From contig CALUVW010000001.1 in assembly GCA_944324315.1 (NCBI GenBank), forward strand, positions 62,001 to 126,000: 64,000 bases of DNA, in the 5' to 3' direction. The position numbers and the translations under genes are program-made. The stretch comes from Candidatus Gastranaerophilales bacterium (GTDB lineage Bacteria; Cyanobacteriota; Vampirovibrionia; Gastranaerophilales; Gastranaerophilaceae). Shown in pieces: positions 16,193 to 25,774 of the stretch. The notes beneath the pieces were generated by a model that saw only the letters and a program-made list of their open reading frames with translations, was not told where the DNA came from and did not search any database. How positions within the stretch are numbered: the first letter of the stretch is position 1; the number at the start of each line of letters is the position of its first letter.

Positions 16193-16429
16193 ATGAACAT
16201 ATCTTTAACACCGACATTAGAAAAATTTGTACAGGATAAAGTTGCATCCGGACTTTATAATTCCGTCAGTGAAGTTATCAGAGAAGCTTTAAGAATGATG
16301 GCTTCTAGAGATAAAATCTCTCAAGAAAGAATTGCACAGTTAAATAAAGAGATTGAAGAAGGTTGGAACGATACCGTAATTTTAGACGGACATTCGGCTA
16401 TGGAAAAACTGATTAAAAAATATGAATGA
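16193..16429 (+). CDS. parD: ParD-type ribbon-helix-helix antitoxin
   Basis: 78 residues. ISLTPTLEKFVQDKVASG and NSVSEVIREALRMM form the beta strand and two helices of the ParD/CopG DNA-binding dimer; the C-terminal half (EEGWNDTVILDG) is the toxin-neutralising tail. The start at 16193 is chosen over upstream in-frame ATGs (16172, 16181) because the family begins MNISLTP and GAGG is correctly placed. It overlaps the toxin gene by 8 bp. It should repress its own promoter with ParE as corepressor. Confidence 0.92.
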   Translation: MNISLTPTLEKFVQDKVASGLYNSVSEVIREALRMMASRDKISQERIAQLNKEIEEGWNDTVILDGHSAMEKLIKKYE

Positions 16430-16724
16430 TTTAGAACTTGAAATTACAAGTAAAGCATATAATGACATTGAAATAATTTCGGATTACATTGCCAAAGACA
16501 ATAAAACTGCTGCAACAAAATTTGTAAAATTATTTTACAAAACATTTAAAACTTTATGTAAGCATCCTTATCTTGGTAAATCAAGAGAAGATTTTACATA
16601 TTTGGATGTAAAATTTTATATTGTTAAAAAGAATTATTTGATTATTTATAGAATTATTGATAACAAAATATTGAGGATATTGAGAATTTTAACGACTTAT
16701 CAAGATGTTTGTTCAATCCTGTAA
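16422..16724 (+). CDS. parE: ParE/RelE-superfamily toxin
   Basis: 100 residues. ITSKAYNDIEIISDYIAKDN, FYKTFKTLCKHPYLGKSR and the C-terminal strands YLIIYRIIDNKILRILRILTTYQD follow the ParE fold (helical hairpin followed by a beta sheet). ParE-type toxins inhibit DNA gyrase; RelE-type ones cut mRNA, and pairing with ParD favours the first. Translation is coupled to parD by an 8-bp overlap. Confidence 0.9.
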   Translation: MNDLELEITSKAYNDIEIISDYIAKDNKTAATKFVKLFYKTFKTLCKHPYLGKSREDFTYLDVKFYIVKKNYLIIYRIIDNKILRILRILTTYQDVCSIL

Positions 16725-16789
16725 TACTCAGACTCTATGTCAAAAATAATCAAACTGACTGTTTATTTATATTTTGATTTTTTATAATT

Positions 16790-17764
16790 ATGAAAGTAAA
16801 TCCAAATACAAAAAAGTACTGCCACACGACATTCACTAGTTACAATAAAATTGATAAAAATACAGGATTTTCTACAAGTTCTTCTTTTTATCATGATTTT
16901 CCGGTTTTACAAAAAGCAACAAAAATTATTGAAAAAGAATTTCCTGATGGAACTGATATTTTTATATACGCAGGCTCAAACGGAGAAGAAGCTCTATCTG
17001 TCAACACTCTTTTAAACAAACATAGGAAATATAAAATTTATTCACTTGACATATCTAAAGAAGCTGTAGATTTTGCAAATAATAAAATTTTTGCAATACA
17101 TCCTCTTGCGGAAGACGGTTTTTTACTAAACCAAAATAATTATGGTTACAAAAAAGTCTTAAGCACTATTTTTCATAAAAATTTTACCGAAATAAAGAAA
17201 CCACAAACTTCAATTGATAATGTCACAGATTTCATATATACTATAACATTCGGAGATGTAAATCTATATCCTCAAAGATACTTTGTTCCAAATAAACCTT
17301 TTATTAAAAATATAAATTTTTTAATTGGAGACATAAATGATATAGATATGCTTAATAAAAAAGAAAGTGCAGGTGCAATTTTTTTCAGAAATGCTGTTTA
17401 TCAGATTACAAAAAATGACTTAACAGGGGTTTTACAATATGGTGACAGTCCAAACATTGAAATAAATAGAAAAAGAATTATCCAAGAGCTTATTAAAAAA
17501 GTTTACAACACATTAAAAATAAACGGGATATTTGTACTTGGCAATCACTTGCAGGAACACTTGTATATTGCAGACAAATCAATTCCATTAAACGAAACTA
17601 TTCCGGTTGATGAAGCAAGAAATTTACGTTTTATGAAAAAACACCCGCTTATAGAAATCCTGACAATGAACGGGAAATTCAAACCATTGTATGAATCAGT
17701 AATTCAAGGATTAAGTAAAAATAACTCGCTTAAAATTCCGCTAATCTGGCAAAAAATAAAATAA
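16790..17764 (+). CDS. CheR-like SAM-dependent methyltransferase
   Basis: 324 residues. IFIYAGSNGEEALSVNTLL matches the CheR motif I ('GCSTGEEPYSLA'), YSLDISKEAVDFANN is motif II, and GAIFFRNAVYQIT corresponds to the 'FCRNVxxYF' motif; LKINGIFVLGNH is the post-II strand. CheR methylates glutamates of chemoreceptors, but no receptor, CheA or CheB is nearby and the N-terminal CheR helical domain is replaced by an unrelated stretch ending FTSYNKIDKNTGF. Substrate unknown. No Shine-Dalgarno is visible; TATAAT lies one base before the ATG, so the start may be slightly downstream. Confidence 0.7.
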   Translation: MKVNPNTKKYCHTTFTSYNKIDKNTGFSTSSSFYHDFPVLQKATKIIEKEFPDGTDIFIYAGSNGEEALSVNTLLNKHRKYKIYSLDISKEAVDFANNKIFAIHPLAEDGFLLNQNNYGYKKVLSTIFHKNFTEIKKPQTSIDNVTDFIYTITFGDVNLYPQRYFVPNKPFIKNINFLIGDINDIDMLNKKESAGAIFFRNAVYQITKNDLTGVLQYGDSPNIEINRKRIIQELIKKVYNTLKINGIFVLGNHLQEHLYIADKSIPLNETIPVDEARNLRFMKKHPLIEILTMNGKFKPLYESVIQGLSKNNSLKIPLIWQKIK

Positions 17765-17781
17765 TCAATGTTTTTCAATTG

Positions 17782-18387
17782 TTAGTTAATTTTGTCACTT
17801 TTTTCTTCTATAAACCAATCAATAAGGGGCTTTTTTTCTCCAAACGAAAATTTAAACCCTTTCTCAAAATCAGGATCCGTTAAAAATTCATAGCTTACAT
17901 TAAAAGCTACAGGCTCTTCATCAACTCCTAAATTTTTAAATTTTTCCGCTGAAATTTTATTTCCGCCATCCTCCATCACATTAGAATAATTGAAACCGTC
18001 AAAACAGCAAAAAGGCGCTTTAATTTTGCCATCGTTTGCTTGAGTAAGCAACCCGAAAGTTCTGCAAATAATCCCTCTATATTCATAAACCGAACAGACA
18101 TTATCTATTAAAAACGGACAATCATACTTAAATTTCTCACCTTTAAATTCAGACTTTTGCTGACGGATTTTGTTAATATTATCAGCTATAATTTTTTTTG
18201 TTTTAATATCAAGTTGCCATAACCCTAGCATCAAATAATCCATTTCAATTTTAGAATACGGAAATTGTGCATTTTTACAACACATTCCGCAGCCTTTTTT
18301 ACAAAATATATAAGGCTTTTGTTTTTCAAAAAATTTATTTAATTTATCGTTTACAAATCGTAAATAATTAAGATAATTTTTTAACAT
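17782..18387 (-). CDS. YkgJ-family cysteine-cluster protein
   Basis: 201 residues. CKKGCGMCCKNAQFP at about 29-43 is the CxxxCxxCC cluster of the YkgJ (UPF0153) family, and CPFLIDNVCSVYEYRGIICRTFG supplies further Cys residues; together they are thought to bind zinc or an iron-sulfur centre. The molecular function of the family is not established. A lone gene, convergent with the CheR-like gene. Confidence 0.85.
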   Translation of the reverse strand: MLKNYLNYLRFVNDKLNKFFEKQKPYIFCKKGCGMCCKNAQFPYSKIEMDYLMLGLWQLDIKTKKIIADNINKIRQQKSEFKGEKFKYDCPFLIDNVCSVYEYRGIICRTFGLLTQANDGKIKAPFCCFDGFNYSNVMEDGGNKISAEKFKNLGVDEEPVAFNVSYEFLTDPDFEKGFKFSFGEKKPLIDWFIEEKSDKIN

Positions 18388-18445
18388 TTAAAAAATTATT
18401 TAACCATAACTCAAATTTAAAGTCAATGATTTTAAGTGAATTGAC

Positions 18446-18763
18446 TTACACAGAAAGTAATTTTAAACCGGTAATACCTGTTACAATAAGTCCGATACAT
18501 AAAATACGCATTACGGTAACGGGCTCTTTAAACAACAAAATTCCCAATATTACAGTACCTAATGTTCCGATTCCTGTCCAAACTGCATAAGCAGTTCCGA
18601 GCGGGAGATTTTTTAAAGCAAGAGCCAAAAAATAAAAACTTGCTATCATACAAATTACTGTAAATACGGAGACAAAAGGCTGTGTAAAACCGTTAGAAAA
18701 CTTTAAACCTATAGCCCAGCTTACTTCAAATAATCCAGCAATTAGCAAATGAATCCATTCCAT
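18446..18763 (-). CDS. sugE: SMR-family guanidinium exporter SugE/Gdx
   Basis: 105 residues with four membrane helices. Glu13 in LFEVSWAIGLKFSNG is the conserved proton/substrate site, and FEVSWA plus the GTAYAVWTGIGTLG loop is the SugE (Gdx) subtype rather than the EmrE multidrug subtype. Gdx proteins exchange guanidinium for protons. The start at 18763 has AAGGAAC six bases upstream; the in-frame ATG at 18778 has none. A guanidine-I riboswitch directly precedes it, which independently supports the substrate. Confidence 0.93.
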   Translation of the reverse strand: MEWIHLLIAGLFEVSWAIGLKFSNGFTQPFVSVFTVICMIASFYFLALALKNLPLGTAYAVWTGIGTLGTVILGILLFKEPVTVMRILCIGLIVTGITGLKLLSV

Positions 18764-18788
18764 TGTTGTTCCTTTCATATAATTTTAT

Positions 18789-18899
18789 AGCCCGAAAGAT
18801 ATTTGATAAATATCTCCCGGGCTTTTATCCTTCCGTGTACAAGGGAAATTCCCTTGCGTTTTCTCTCGGACCAGCCGGAATATCCCGCGGAACCCTAGA
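18789..18899 (-). promoter_or_regulatory. Guanidine-I (ykkC subtype 1) riboswitch
   Basis: Read on the reverse strand, the leader carries the conserved blocks in order: CTAGGGTTCCG, CTGGTCCGAGAGAAAAC, ACACGGAAGGATAAAAGC and CCCGGGAGA, then the 3' hairpin arm closing with CGGGCT. These are the signature segments of the guanidine-I aptamer. A -10 box TATAAT lies at 18936-18931, placing the transcription start about 25-30 bases before the aptamer. No T tract follows the last hairpin and the ribosome-binding site is about 10 bases further on, so control may be translational or through anti-termination not obvious by eye. Confidence 0.93.
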
Positions 18900-18968
18900 A
18901 AACTTTTTTATTTTAATATTAATTAAAAATATTATAACATAAATTATTAATATCTTTTTCTATATTTT

Positions 18969-20489
18969 TTACAGGTCAACATCTGACTCTTTTATAGGAG
19001 CACCTATTACACGTTCAAGTTCTGCTGCGTTTATGTTGTAATTAAGAAGGTTTGAATAGTAGTCAAGCTGTGCGTTAAGGTATGAATTTTCAGCATCTTT
19101 AAATTCTATTGCATCTCCAAGACCTACCTGATATCTTCTGAATGCCTGATATTGGCGTTCTTTTGCCTGCTGCAGCGCAAGTTTTGATACTCCTAAGCTG
19201 TCGTGTGAATTTAAAAGGCTTATGTAAGCACTTTTTACTTCAAGATAGACATTTTGTCTTTGCTGTTCGTAATCTGCAACGGCTTTTTTGTAAGTTGCGT
19301 TTGCTTCATCAACCTGTTTTTTCAAAAGCATTAAGTTTAAAGCAGTATAGTTAAGCTGAACTCCGAACTGGTATCCGTAATCCGCATCAATTTGGCGTCC
19401 GCCTTGATTGTATGAACCGAAAGCACTGATATCAGGTGTAAATGCCCTTTTTGCACTGCGTACGTTCATTTCTGCAGCGTCCATTTGTTTTTTAGCTGAT
19501 AAAAGTGCAGGACGAGATGCTTCTGCTGTTGCAAGAAGGTCTTTAAAGTTAACATCATATTTTTTAGTATTTAATTTATCTTTCAATACAACGTTTTCAA
19601 GTTCTGGAATACCTACGGAATTTGCGAGTTCCGCGGCAGCAAGTTCTAGAGTATTTTTTGCTTTAATAAGGTTTACTTTGGCGTTGCCTAAGTTATATTC
19701 TGCTGTTGTTACATCTATTTTGGCTTTTCTTCCTATTTCGTACTGTGCTTTTGCCTGTTTTAGCTGTAATTCAAAATCTTTTACGGTATCTTCGTAAACT
19801 GTTTTTTGAATTTCTGCAAAAACAAGGTTGTAATATGCGACTTTTACATTATAAATTACAAGTTCAATACTTGTTTCTGCATCGTATCTAGAAGCTTCAA
19901 ATGTCCTTTTTGCAGAATCCGCGAATGATTTTGTTTTACCGAAGTCGAAAAGCAGCATATTTGCAGATATTTGCGGCATATAATACATGTTGTATTTTTG
20001 ATTCATATTGCGCATAAAGGCACTTGACATTGTCATAAACATGTCGTTTCTTGAATAGTTAACTCCTGCGCTCAGGGTCGGAAAATAATTTGACCACGCT
20101 TGTCCTATTCGTGATTTATATATTTCTGCATTACTTATTGCTGACATAATTGTCGGGTGATGAGTTATTGCAAGTTTTATACAGTCGCTCAAAGTTACTT
20201 CCCCGTTCATATCAGTGTATTCAATTTTACTGTTTATTGTCGGGAACTTGGTTTCATACATGCCTTCGGCTTCTTTTGAAGTTTCTTGTTTGGTTTTTGC
20301 ATTTTCTTTATTTTGTTTTTTCTGGCGTCTTAAATTTATTTTTTTTGTCTTTTCTGGTTTTACAATATGAACTTTTTCTTCTTTTTCTTTTTTTGCAACT
20401 TTATTAAGAGGAACTTCTGCGGCAAAAGCGTAGTTGCCGAAAGTTGCTAATATTGAATATATTAAAAATTGATTTATAAACTTTTTCAT
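18969..20489 (-). CDS. TolC-family outer-membrane efflux protein
   Basis: 506 residues with a signal peptide (cleavage near AFAAE), a basic Lys/Glu-rich linker, then two repeated OEP domains with long coiled-coil helices ([42 protein letters not shown]). Family members trimerise into a channel through the outer membrane and periplasm. Third gene of the RND operon; its ATG overlaps the pump stop by 4 bp. The charged linker before the first helix is longer than usual. Confidence 0.93.
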   Translation of the reverse strand: MKKFINQFLIYSILATFGNYAFAAEVPLNKVAKKEKEEKVHIVKPEKTKKINLRRQKKQNKENAKTKQETSKEAEGMYETKFPTINSKIEYTDMNGEVTLSDCIKLAITHHPTIMSAISNAEIYKSRIGQAWSNYFPTLSAGVNYSRNDMFMTMSSAFMRNMNQKYNMYYMPQISANMLLFDFGKTKSFADSAKRTFEASRYDAETSIELVIYNVKVAYYNLVFAEIQKTVYEDTVKDFELQLKQAKAQYEIGRKAKIDVTTAEYNLGNAKVNLIKAKNTLELAAAELANSVGIPELENVVLKDKLNTKKYDVNFKDLLATAEASRPALLSAKKQMDAAEMNVRSAKRAFTPDISAFGSYNQGGRQIDADYGYQFGVQLNYTALNLMLLKKQVDEANATYKKAVADYEQQRQNVYLEVKSAYISLLNSHDSLGVSKLALQQAKERQYQAFRRYQVGLGDAIEFKDAENSYLNAQLDYYSNLLNYNINAAELERVIGAPIKESDVDL

Positions 20490-23400
20490 TTTTCAGCATA
20501 CTCCAAATCTTTTTCGGTTATGTCCTGTTTGGGGAATTTGTCAACAAATTCCTGAATAATTACGTAAAATGCCGGTGTTAAAACTGCACCTATTGTTGCT
20601 GCGGCAACCATACCGCCAAATACTGTTGAACCAACTGATATTCTTGAATTTGCGCCCGCTCCTGATGCAAAAAGCATAGGTAGAACACCGATAACAAATG
20701 CCAACTCTGTCATCATAATAGCTCTGAAACGAAGTTTTGCGGCTTTGACAGCTGCTTCTTTCACAGGAAGCCCATACTTTTCATGTTCTTCTTTTGCAAA
20801 CTCAACAATCAAAATTGACTGTTTTGCAGCAAGACCTATTAATGTAATCATACCAACCTGTGAATAGATATCAAATGATTGATTAATCATCATCTGGAAT
20901 ATCAATGCGCCAAGGGCAGCAATTGGAGAAATCAAAAGAACTGCAATCGGTATTGTAAAACTTTCATAAAGTGCGACAAGGAACAAGTATACAAACACAA
21001 GTGCCATTGTAACAATAATAATGGTTTGTCCTGATGCTTCACGTTCTTGCGCTGAAGTTCCAGACCAATCAAAGGTAATATCGGACGGGAGAACTTTTCT
21101 TGCAACGCTTTCCATAGCATTCATAGCTTCGCCGGAACTTTTGCCTGCAGCTTCCTGCCCCTGAATTTGTACAGATTTATAAAGATTATATCTGGTAATA
21201 GATGCTGTTCCTATGGTTTGTTTAAGCTTAACTACAGAAAGTATCGGCACCATTACTCCGTTTGTATTTTTTACATAAATTCCGGACAAATCTGTTGCAG
21301 TGTTTCTAAAATCACTTTCTGCCTGCATTTGAACCTTAAATACCCTGTCGTATTTATTAAAATCGTTTATGTAATATGTTCCGAGCATTGATGCTAGTGT
21401 TGAATAAAGTTCCTGCAAATCAATACTCTGTGCCATTGCTTTTTCGTAGTCAATTTCCAGTGTATATTGCGGAACGTTTGCCTGGAAGTTTGTATATACA
21501 CTTGAAAGCGATGGATCTTGATTTGCTGCCTGAATAAGTTTGTTCGCCCAGCTTTCAAGTTCCTGCGGAGTGTATTCTCCCTGCGACAGCATCTGAAATT
21601 CAAAGCCGCCGAGCATACTCATACCGCTGATTGCAGGAGGTGAAAATACAACTATTGAAGCTTCTTTTGTTTTTGAAGCTATTGCTCTTATCCTGCTCAA
21701 AATTGCAGTATGAGAAAGATCTGTCGGCCGTCCTTCTATCTTTCTTTTTACCCAGTCAACAGGCGAAATTTTTCTGTCGGCATAGTCATCGAGTGAAATA
21801 ATTGCTGTTGCCGTATTTGTAGCACCATTGCCGCCGAAGAGCATCAGTCTTTTTTCATCGACCCCTTCGAGATTTCTTATCTGCTCTATTAATCTTAGCC
21901 CTACATCTTCAGTTCTTGAAAGTGATGCCCCGTCAGGAAGTGTAATACTTGCAAGCAAAACTCCCTGATCCTCATCCGGAATAAAGCCTGTCGGAACCAT
22001 TTTGAAAGATATAAGTGTCAGTAAAACAAGCGATACATAAAGAATTATTGTTTTCTTTTTATCATGTACAAATAAGTTAACATATTCAATATAAAAATCT
22101 TCTGCTTTTGCAAAAAATTTGTTGAAATCTTCTATAACAACAGCTGTTTTGCGTTTAATTCTTTCAATTATATGATCAACATGGATTAAAAATTCAGGTT
22201 TACTTAAATCTTCACTTTTATGTTCTTTTTTGCCTAAGAAATGTGAGCACATTGCAGGAGATAATGTCAGTGCACAAATGGCAGAAATGGCAATTGATAC
22301 TGCGATACACACTGCAAATTGCTTATACATAACACCTGTCATTCCGCCCATAAATATAATCGGGACAAATACCGCCATTAAAACAAGAGCCATTGCAACA
22401 AGTGCTGAACCTACTTCTTCCATTGTCAGTTGAGTTGCAATTACAGCTGATTTTCCTTCTTCAAGATGTCGTTTTACGTTTTCTATAACAACAATAGCAT
22501 CGTCTACTACAACACCTACCGCAAGTACAAGTGCAAACAGCGATAACAGGTTTATACTCATATTTAATGCTTTTAGAGCAATAAATGTGCCTATAAGTGA
22601 TACGGGAATTGTTACGCAGGGTACGAGCGTTGCCATTGCATCACCAAGAAACAGAAAGATGATAATTACAACGATAACACCTGTCAAAAGTATTGTAAAT
22701 TCTACTTCCTTCATTGACTCATGGATGTAATCGGAGTCATCTTTTATAATTTGGATTTGCAAACCGTTATCTAGTCGTGAATTTATTTCTCCGAGTTTTT
22801 GCTTAACAGCTTTAGAAAGATTTAAAATATTAGCATCGGAAAGTTGTGACACCATAATCAGTGCGGCAGGTTTTCCGTTTACCGTACCTAAAGTCGAGTA
22901 TGATGACGAGCCTAATTCAACTCTTGCAATATCTTTTAGTCTGACTTTGCTGCCGTCCATATTGGAACGGATTATTATATTTTCAAATTCTTCAACATCG
23001 GATAATCTGCCTTTTGATTTCAGAGTAAGCTGCAGAGCCTGCTCATCATCTGTCGGGCGGGCGCCTAAAGAGCCTGCCGTTACCTGCGTATTTTGTGCAA
23101 CAACCGCATTTTTAACATCGGTTGTAGAAATATTCAGACCTGCCATTTTTTGCGGATCAAGCCAAATTCTCATAGAATAATCGCCTGAACCGAATACATC
23201 AATATCCGCAACCCCTTCTACACGTTTCAATTCGTCTTTGATGTAAATTGAACCGTAGTTCGTCATGTCAAGCTGTGACCAGTGTCCGGACACGGGATAA
23301 ATATTTAGGATAATCGCACCTGAACCGGATGTTCTGCTCAGAGCTGTTACACCTGTCCTTTGCACTTCCTCAGGCAATTGAGAAAGAACCTGCTGGATCC

Positions 23401-23749
23401 TGTTCTGCACGTTCATCAAGTTGACGTTTTTATCAGTACCGACTTTAAAATACATATTCAAAGAATATGAGCCGTCATAAGATGTTGATGACATGTATGA
23501 GAGGTTTTCAACACCGTTTAATTTATTTTCCAAAACCGTTGCAATAGAAGATTCTATAACTTCTGCGTTAGCACCTGTATATGAGGCTGAAACTCTGACC
23601 TGAGGCGGGGTTACGTCAGGGTAGTTTTCCTGTTTTAACGTAGACATTGAGATTAAACCCATAATGACTATACAAACGGATATTACAAGTGCAAATCTCG
23701 GTTTCCTTATAAAAAAGTAAAGTTTATTTATATCAAAAATTCTTTTCAT
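20486..23749 (-). CDS. RND efflux pump, AcrB-like (HAE1 type)
   Basis: 1087 residues, two six-helix bundles and large periplasmic loops. TM4 carries [16 protein letters not shown], the proton-relay Asp pair, and the porter domain contains [14 protein letters not shown], typical of hydrophobe/amphiphile exporters. A central insertion (about 505-555; [19 protein letters not shown]) lies on the cytoplasmic side between the halves. Exports hydrophobic drugs, dyes or bile-type compounds with the adjacent adaptor and TolC-like channel. Overlaps the adaptor gene by one base. Confidence 0.95.
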   Translation of the reverse strand: MKRIFDINKLYFFIRKPRFALVISVCIVIMGLISMSTLKQENYPDVTPPQVRVSASYTGANAEVIESSIATVLENKLNGVENLSYMSSTSYDGSYSLNMYFKVGTDKNVNLMNVQNRIQQVLSQLPEEVQRTGVTALSRTSGSGAIILNIYPVSGHWSQLDMTNYGSIYIKDELKRVEGVADIDVFGSGDYSMRIWLDPQKMAGLNISTTDVKNAVVAQNTQVTAGSLGARPTDDEQALQLTLKSKGRLSDVEEFENIIIRSNMDGSKVRLKDIARVELGSSSYSTLGTVNGKPAALIMVSQLSDANILNLSKAVKQKLGEINSRLDNGLQIQIIKDDSDYIHESMKEVEFTILLTGVIVVIIIFLFLGDAMATLVPCVTIPVSLIGTFIALKALNMSINLLSLFALVLAVGVVVDDAIVVIENVKRHLEEGKSAVIATQLTMEEVGSALVAMALVLMAVFVPIIFMGGMTGVMYKQFAVCIAVSIAISAICALTLSPAMCSHFLGKKEHKSEDLSKPEFLIHVDHIIERIKRKTAVVIEDFNKFFAKAEDFYIEYVNLFVHDKKKTIILYVSLVLLTLISFKMVPTGFIPDEDQGVLLASITLPDGASLSRTEDVGLRLIEQIRNLEGVDEKRLMLFGGNGATNTATAIISLDDYADRKISPVDWVKRKIEGRPTDLSHTAILSRIRAIASKTKEASIVVFSPPAISGMSMLGGFEFQMLSQGEYTPQELESWANKLIQAANQDPSLSSVYTNFQANVPQYTLEIDYEKAMAQSIDLQELYSTLASMLGTYYINDFNKYDRVFKVQMQAESDFRNTATDLSGIYVKNTNGVMVPILSVVKLKQTIGTASITRYNLYKSVQIQGQEAAGKSSGEAMNAMESVARKVLPSDITFDWSGTSAQEREASGQTIIIVTMALVFVYLFLVALYESFTIPIAVLLISPIAALGALIFQMMINQSFDIYSQVGMITLIGLAAKQSILIVEFAKEEHEKYGLPVKEAAVKAAKLRFRAIMMTELAFVIGVLPMLFASGAGANSRISVGSTVFGGMVAAATIGAVLTPAFYVIIQEFVDKFPKQDITEKDLEYAEK

Positions 23750-24915
23750 TATTTACCCGCATTTAGATTTTTAATGTATTCTTCATTATCAATGATTTTT
23801 AATTTTTGCCCTTCTGCAGCTATATTTTGAATACCTGAAACTACAACAATGTCATTGTAATCAAGTCCGCTTTCTACTATCCAGTTATTATTTACGCTGT
23901 TAGAAACTTCAATATCTTTACGGACAGCTTTATTATCCTTTACAACCCAGACATAATAGCCGCTCATAGGGTCACCTTTAGTGCAGGATTGAGGAATTGT
24001 CATATAATCAATTACTTTTGAAGCTGTAAGTTTTACTTTCATATAATTGCCGGGGACAAGCCAGCCTTTTGTGTTGTCAAATACAGCACGCATACTGATA
24101 GAACCCGAATTTTTGTCTATTTTATTATCTACAAAGTCAATAGTTCCTGTTTTGTCGTACCATTGACCGCCGTCAAACTGTACCTTAACCTGAACATCTT
24201 TAAATTTATTGCTTGCCCGTAAAAGATTTACGTAATCATCACCTTTAAGACTAAATGAAACATATACAGGATTTGTGCTTGAAATATTAACAAGCGAACC
24301 GGATGTTGCTGTTACATAGTTTCCTTCGGTTATATTAACTTTCCCGATACGTCCGTCTATCGGAGATTTTATATCTGTGTAGCTTAAATTTACTTTGGCA
24401 AGTTCATACTGCTGTCTTGCCGCATCCAAAAGTGCTTTGTTCTGATTACGTGTTGCAAGACTCTGGTCAACATCAGAACGGCTAATCAAATCTTCTTTTA
24501 TAAGCGCGTTTGCCCTGTTTAATTCCTGCTGTGCATTTTTCAAAAGGGCACTATACTGATTGACGTTTGCAAGAGAATTATTTACCTCAATCTGGTATTC
24601 TCTCGGGTCTATTTTAAATATAAGCTGTCCTTTTTTTACAAAATCGCCTTCTTTAAAATATTTTTTTATAAGAAATCCCGGGACCCTTGCAACAATGTCA
24701 ACAGAATATTTTGCCTCAACTCTTCCGGTTGCCTCTGCAGAGACATTAACTTTTTCTGTATGAGGAGTATCTACAACTACCTCTTTCGGCATAAGCATTG
24801 CCTGACGTTGAATTAAAGCCGCAATTTGTCCTGATATTTTATTATAAATAATAGGTACAATGATTATAAGTAAAATACCTATTCCAACTTTTTTTCTCGT
24901 TATTTTAAATTTCAT
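23749..24915 (-). CDS. RND efflux periplasmic adaptor (membrane fusion protein)
   Basis: 388 residues: an N-terminal membrane anchor (about 8-26), a lipoyl-like half ([32 protein letters not shown]), an alpha hairpin ([21 protein letters not shown]), the second lipoyl half ([21 protein letters not shown]) and beta-barrel/membrane-proximal domains. It bridges pump and channel. First gene of the three-gene operon. No TetR/MarR regulator is adjacent; the upstream region to 25076 is AT-rich and holds the promoter for this operon, but no clear box pair was found. Confidence 0.93.
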   Translation of the reverse strand: MKFKITRKKVGIGILLIIIVPIIYNKISGQIAALIQRQAMLMPKEVVVDTPHTEKVNVSAEATGRVEAKYSVDIVARVPGFLIKKYFKEGDFVKKGQLIFKIDPREYQIEVNNSLANVNQYSALLKNAQQELNRANALIKEDLISRSDVDQSLATRNQNKALLDAARQQYELAKVNLSYTDIKSPIDGRIGKVNITEGNYVTATSGSLVNISSTNPVYVSFSLKGDDYVNLLRASNKFKDVQVKVQFDGGQWYDKTGTIDFVDNKIDKNSGSISMRAVFDNTKGWLVPGNYMKVKLTASKVIDYMTIPQSCTKGDPMSGYYVWVVKDNKAVRKDIEVSNSVNNNWIVESGLDYNDIVVVSGIQNIAAEGQKLKIIDNEEYIKNLNAGK

Positions 24916-25076
24916 TATTCGTTCTCTCCAACTTAAAAAGGTAAAAATCCCCTAATTTAATATTAAACTATTTCAAAATTCTTGTAAATAAAAATACTGT
25001 AATTATCAATCTCATGGTCGATTATTGATTTTATTCAAGGTTTTAAATGAAATCATTTTATTAAGGAATGTAAAAG

Positions 25077-25105
25077 TTGATAAATTCCGGATATAACATT
25101 ATAAT
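25077..25105 (+). promoter_or_regulatory. Leaderless-type promoter for the nucleotidyltransferase
   Basis: TTGATA (25077-25082), 17-bp spacer, TATAAT (25100-25105), then only six bases (TTAGTT) before ATG 25112. The transcription start would coincide with the A of the start codon, and there is no Shine-Dalgarno. Confidence 0.75.
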
Positions 25106-25111
25106 TTAGTT

Positions 25112-25774
25112 ATGGAATTTGATCTTGAAATATGGCTTCAAAAATTTACAAAGAAATTATTTGACGTATTTAACAGACGTATAAAATTTGTCGGCCTTCA
25201 AGGAAGTTACAAACGCGGAGAAGCAGATAAAAACAGTGATATTGATATAGTTATAATTCTTGACAAACTTTCTTTTGAAGATTTGACAGAATATAAAAAA
25301 ATTGTCAATTCCATGCCTTTTGCCGAAAAAGTATGCGGTTTTATCTCCGGAGAAAAAGAAATTTATAATTGGCCTAAATTTGATTTGTTCCAGCTGCTAA
25401 ACGATACAGTATCTCTGCATGGTGATTTGCTTGATTTCATTCCTATTATAAAACGTAATGATATACTTGACTCAATAAAAATTAATACTGCCAATCTATA
25501 CCATCAGATGTGCCACGGATACCTGTTTGACGATAATAAATCAGAAGTGCTTTATCAGGGCTACAAATCCGCTTTTTTCATATTACAGGCAATTTTTTAT
25601 GCTACACACAGTGAATATCCCGGATCAAAAAAAGAACTTGTTGAACTGCTTGATGGAGAGGATAGAGAGGTATTGCTTGTCAATATAAATTGGGACTCTC
25701 TAAATATATCAGAAAATACAGATTTTTATTATGAAAAAATTATAAAATGGGCAGCAAAACATATTAATCTTTAG
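25112..25774 (+). CDS. MNT-type nucleotidyltransferase with C-terminal helical domain
   Basis: 220 residues. GLQGSYKRGEADKNSDIDIV (about 27-46) is the pol-beta nucleotidyltransferase motif GSxxRGxxxxxSDID; the third catalytic Asp is probably in KFDLFQL. The C-terminal half (about 115-200) is a HEPN-like helical bundle, giving the same two-domain order as aminoglycoside nucleotidyltransferases and MNT/HEPN toxin-antitoxin pairs, here in one chain. The substrate is unknown; resistance cannot be assumed. The last 11 bp overlap the convergent gene. Confidence 0.82.
   Translation: MEFDLEIWLQKFTKKLFDVFNRRIKFVGLQGSYKRGEADKNSDIDIVIILDKLSFEDLTEYKKIVNSMPFAEKVCGFISGEKEIYNWPKFDLFQLLNDTVSLHGDLLDFIPIIKRNDILDSIKINTANLYHQMCHGYLFDDNKSEVLYQGYKSAFFILQAIFYATHSEYPGSKKELVELLDGEDREVLLVNINWDSLNISENTDFYYEKIIKWAAKHINL

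Noticed and set aside
15682-16724. A complete integrative element next to tRNA-Ser
   Set aside because: There is an HTH fragment and parDE but no integrase and no direct repeat of the tRNA 3' end was found in the window.
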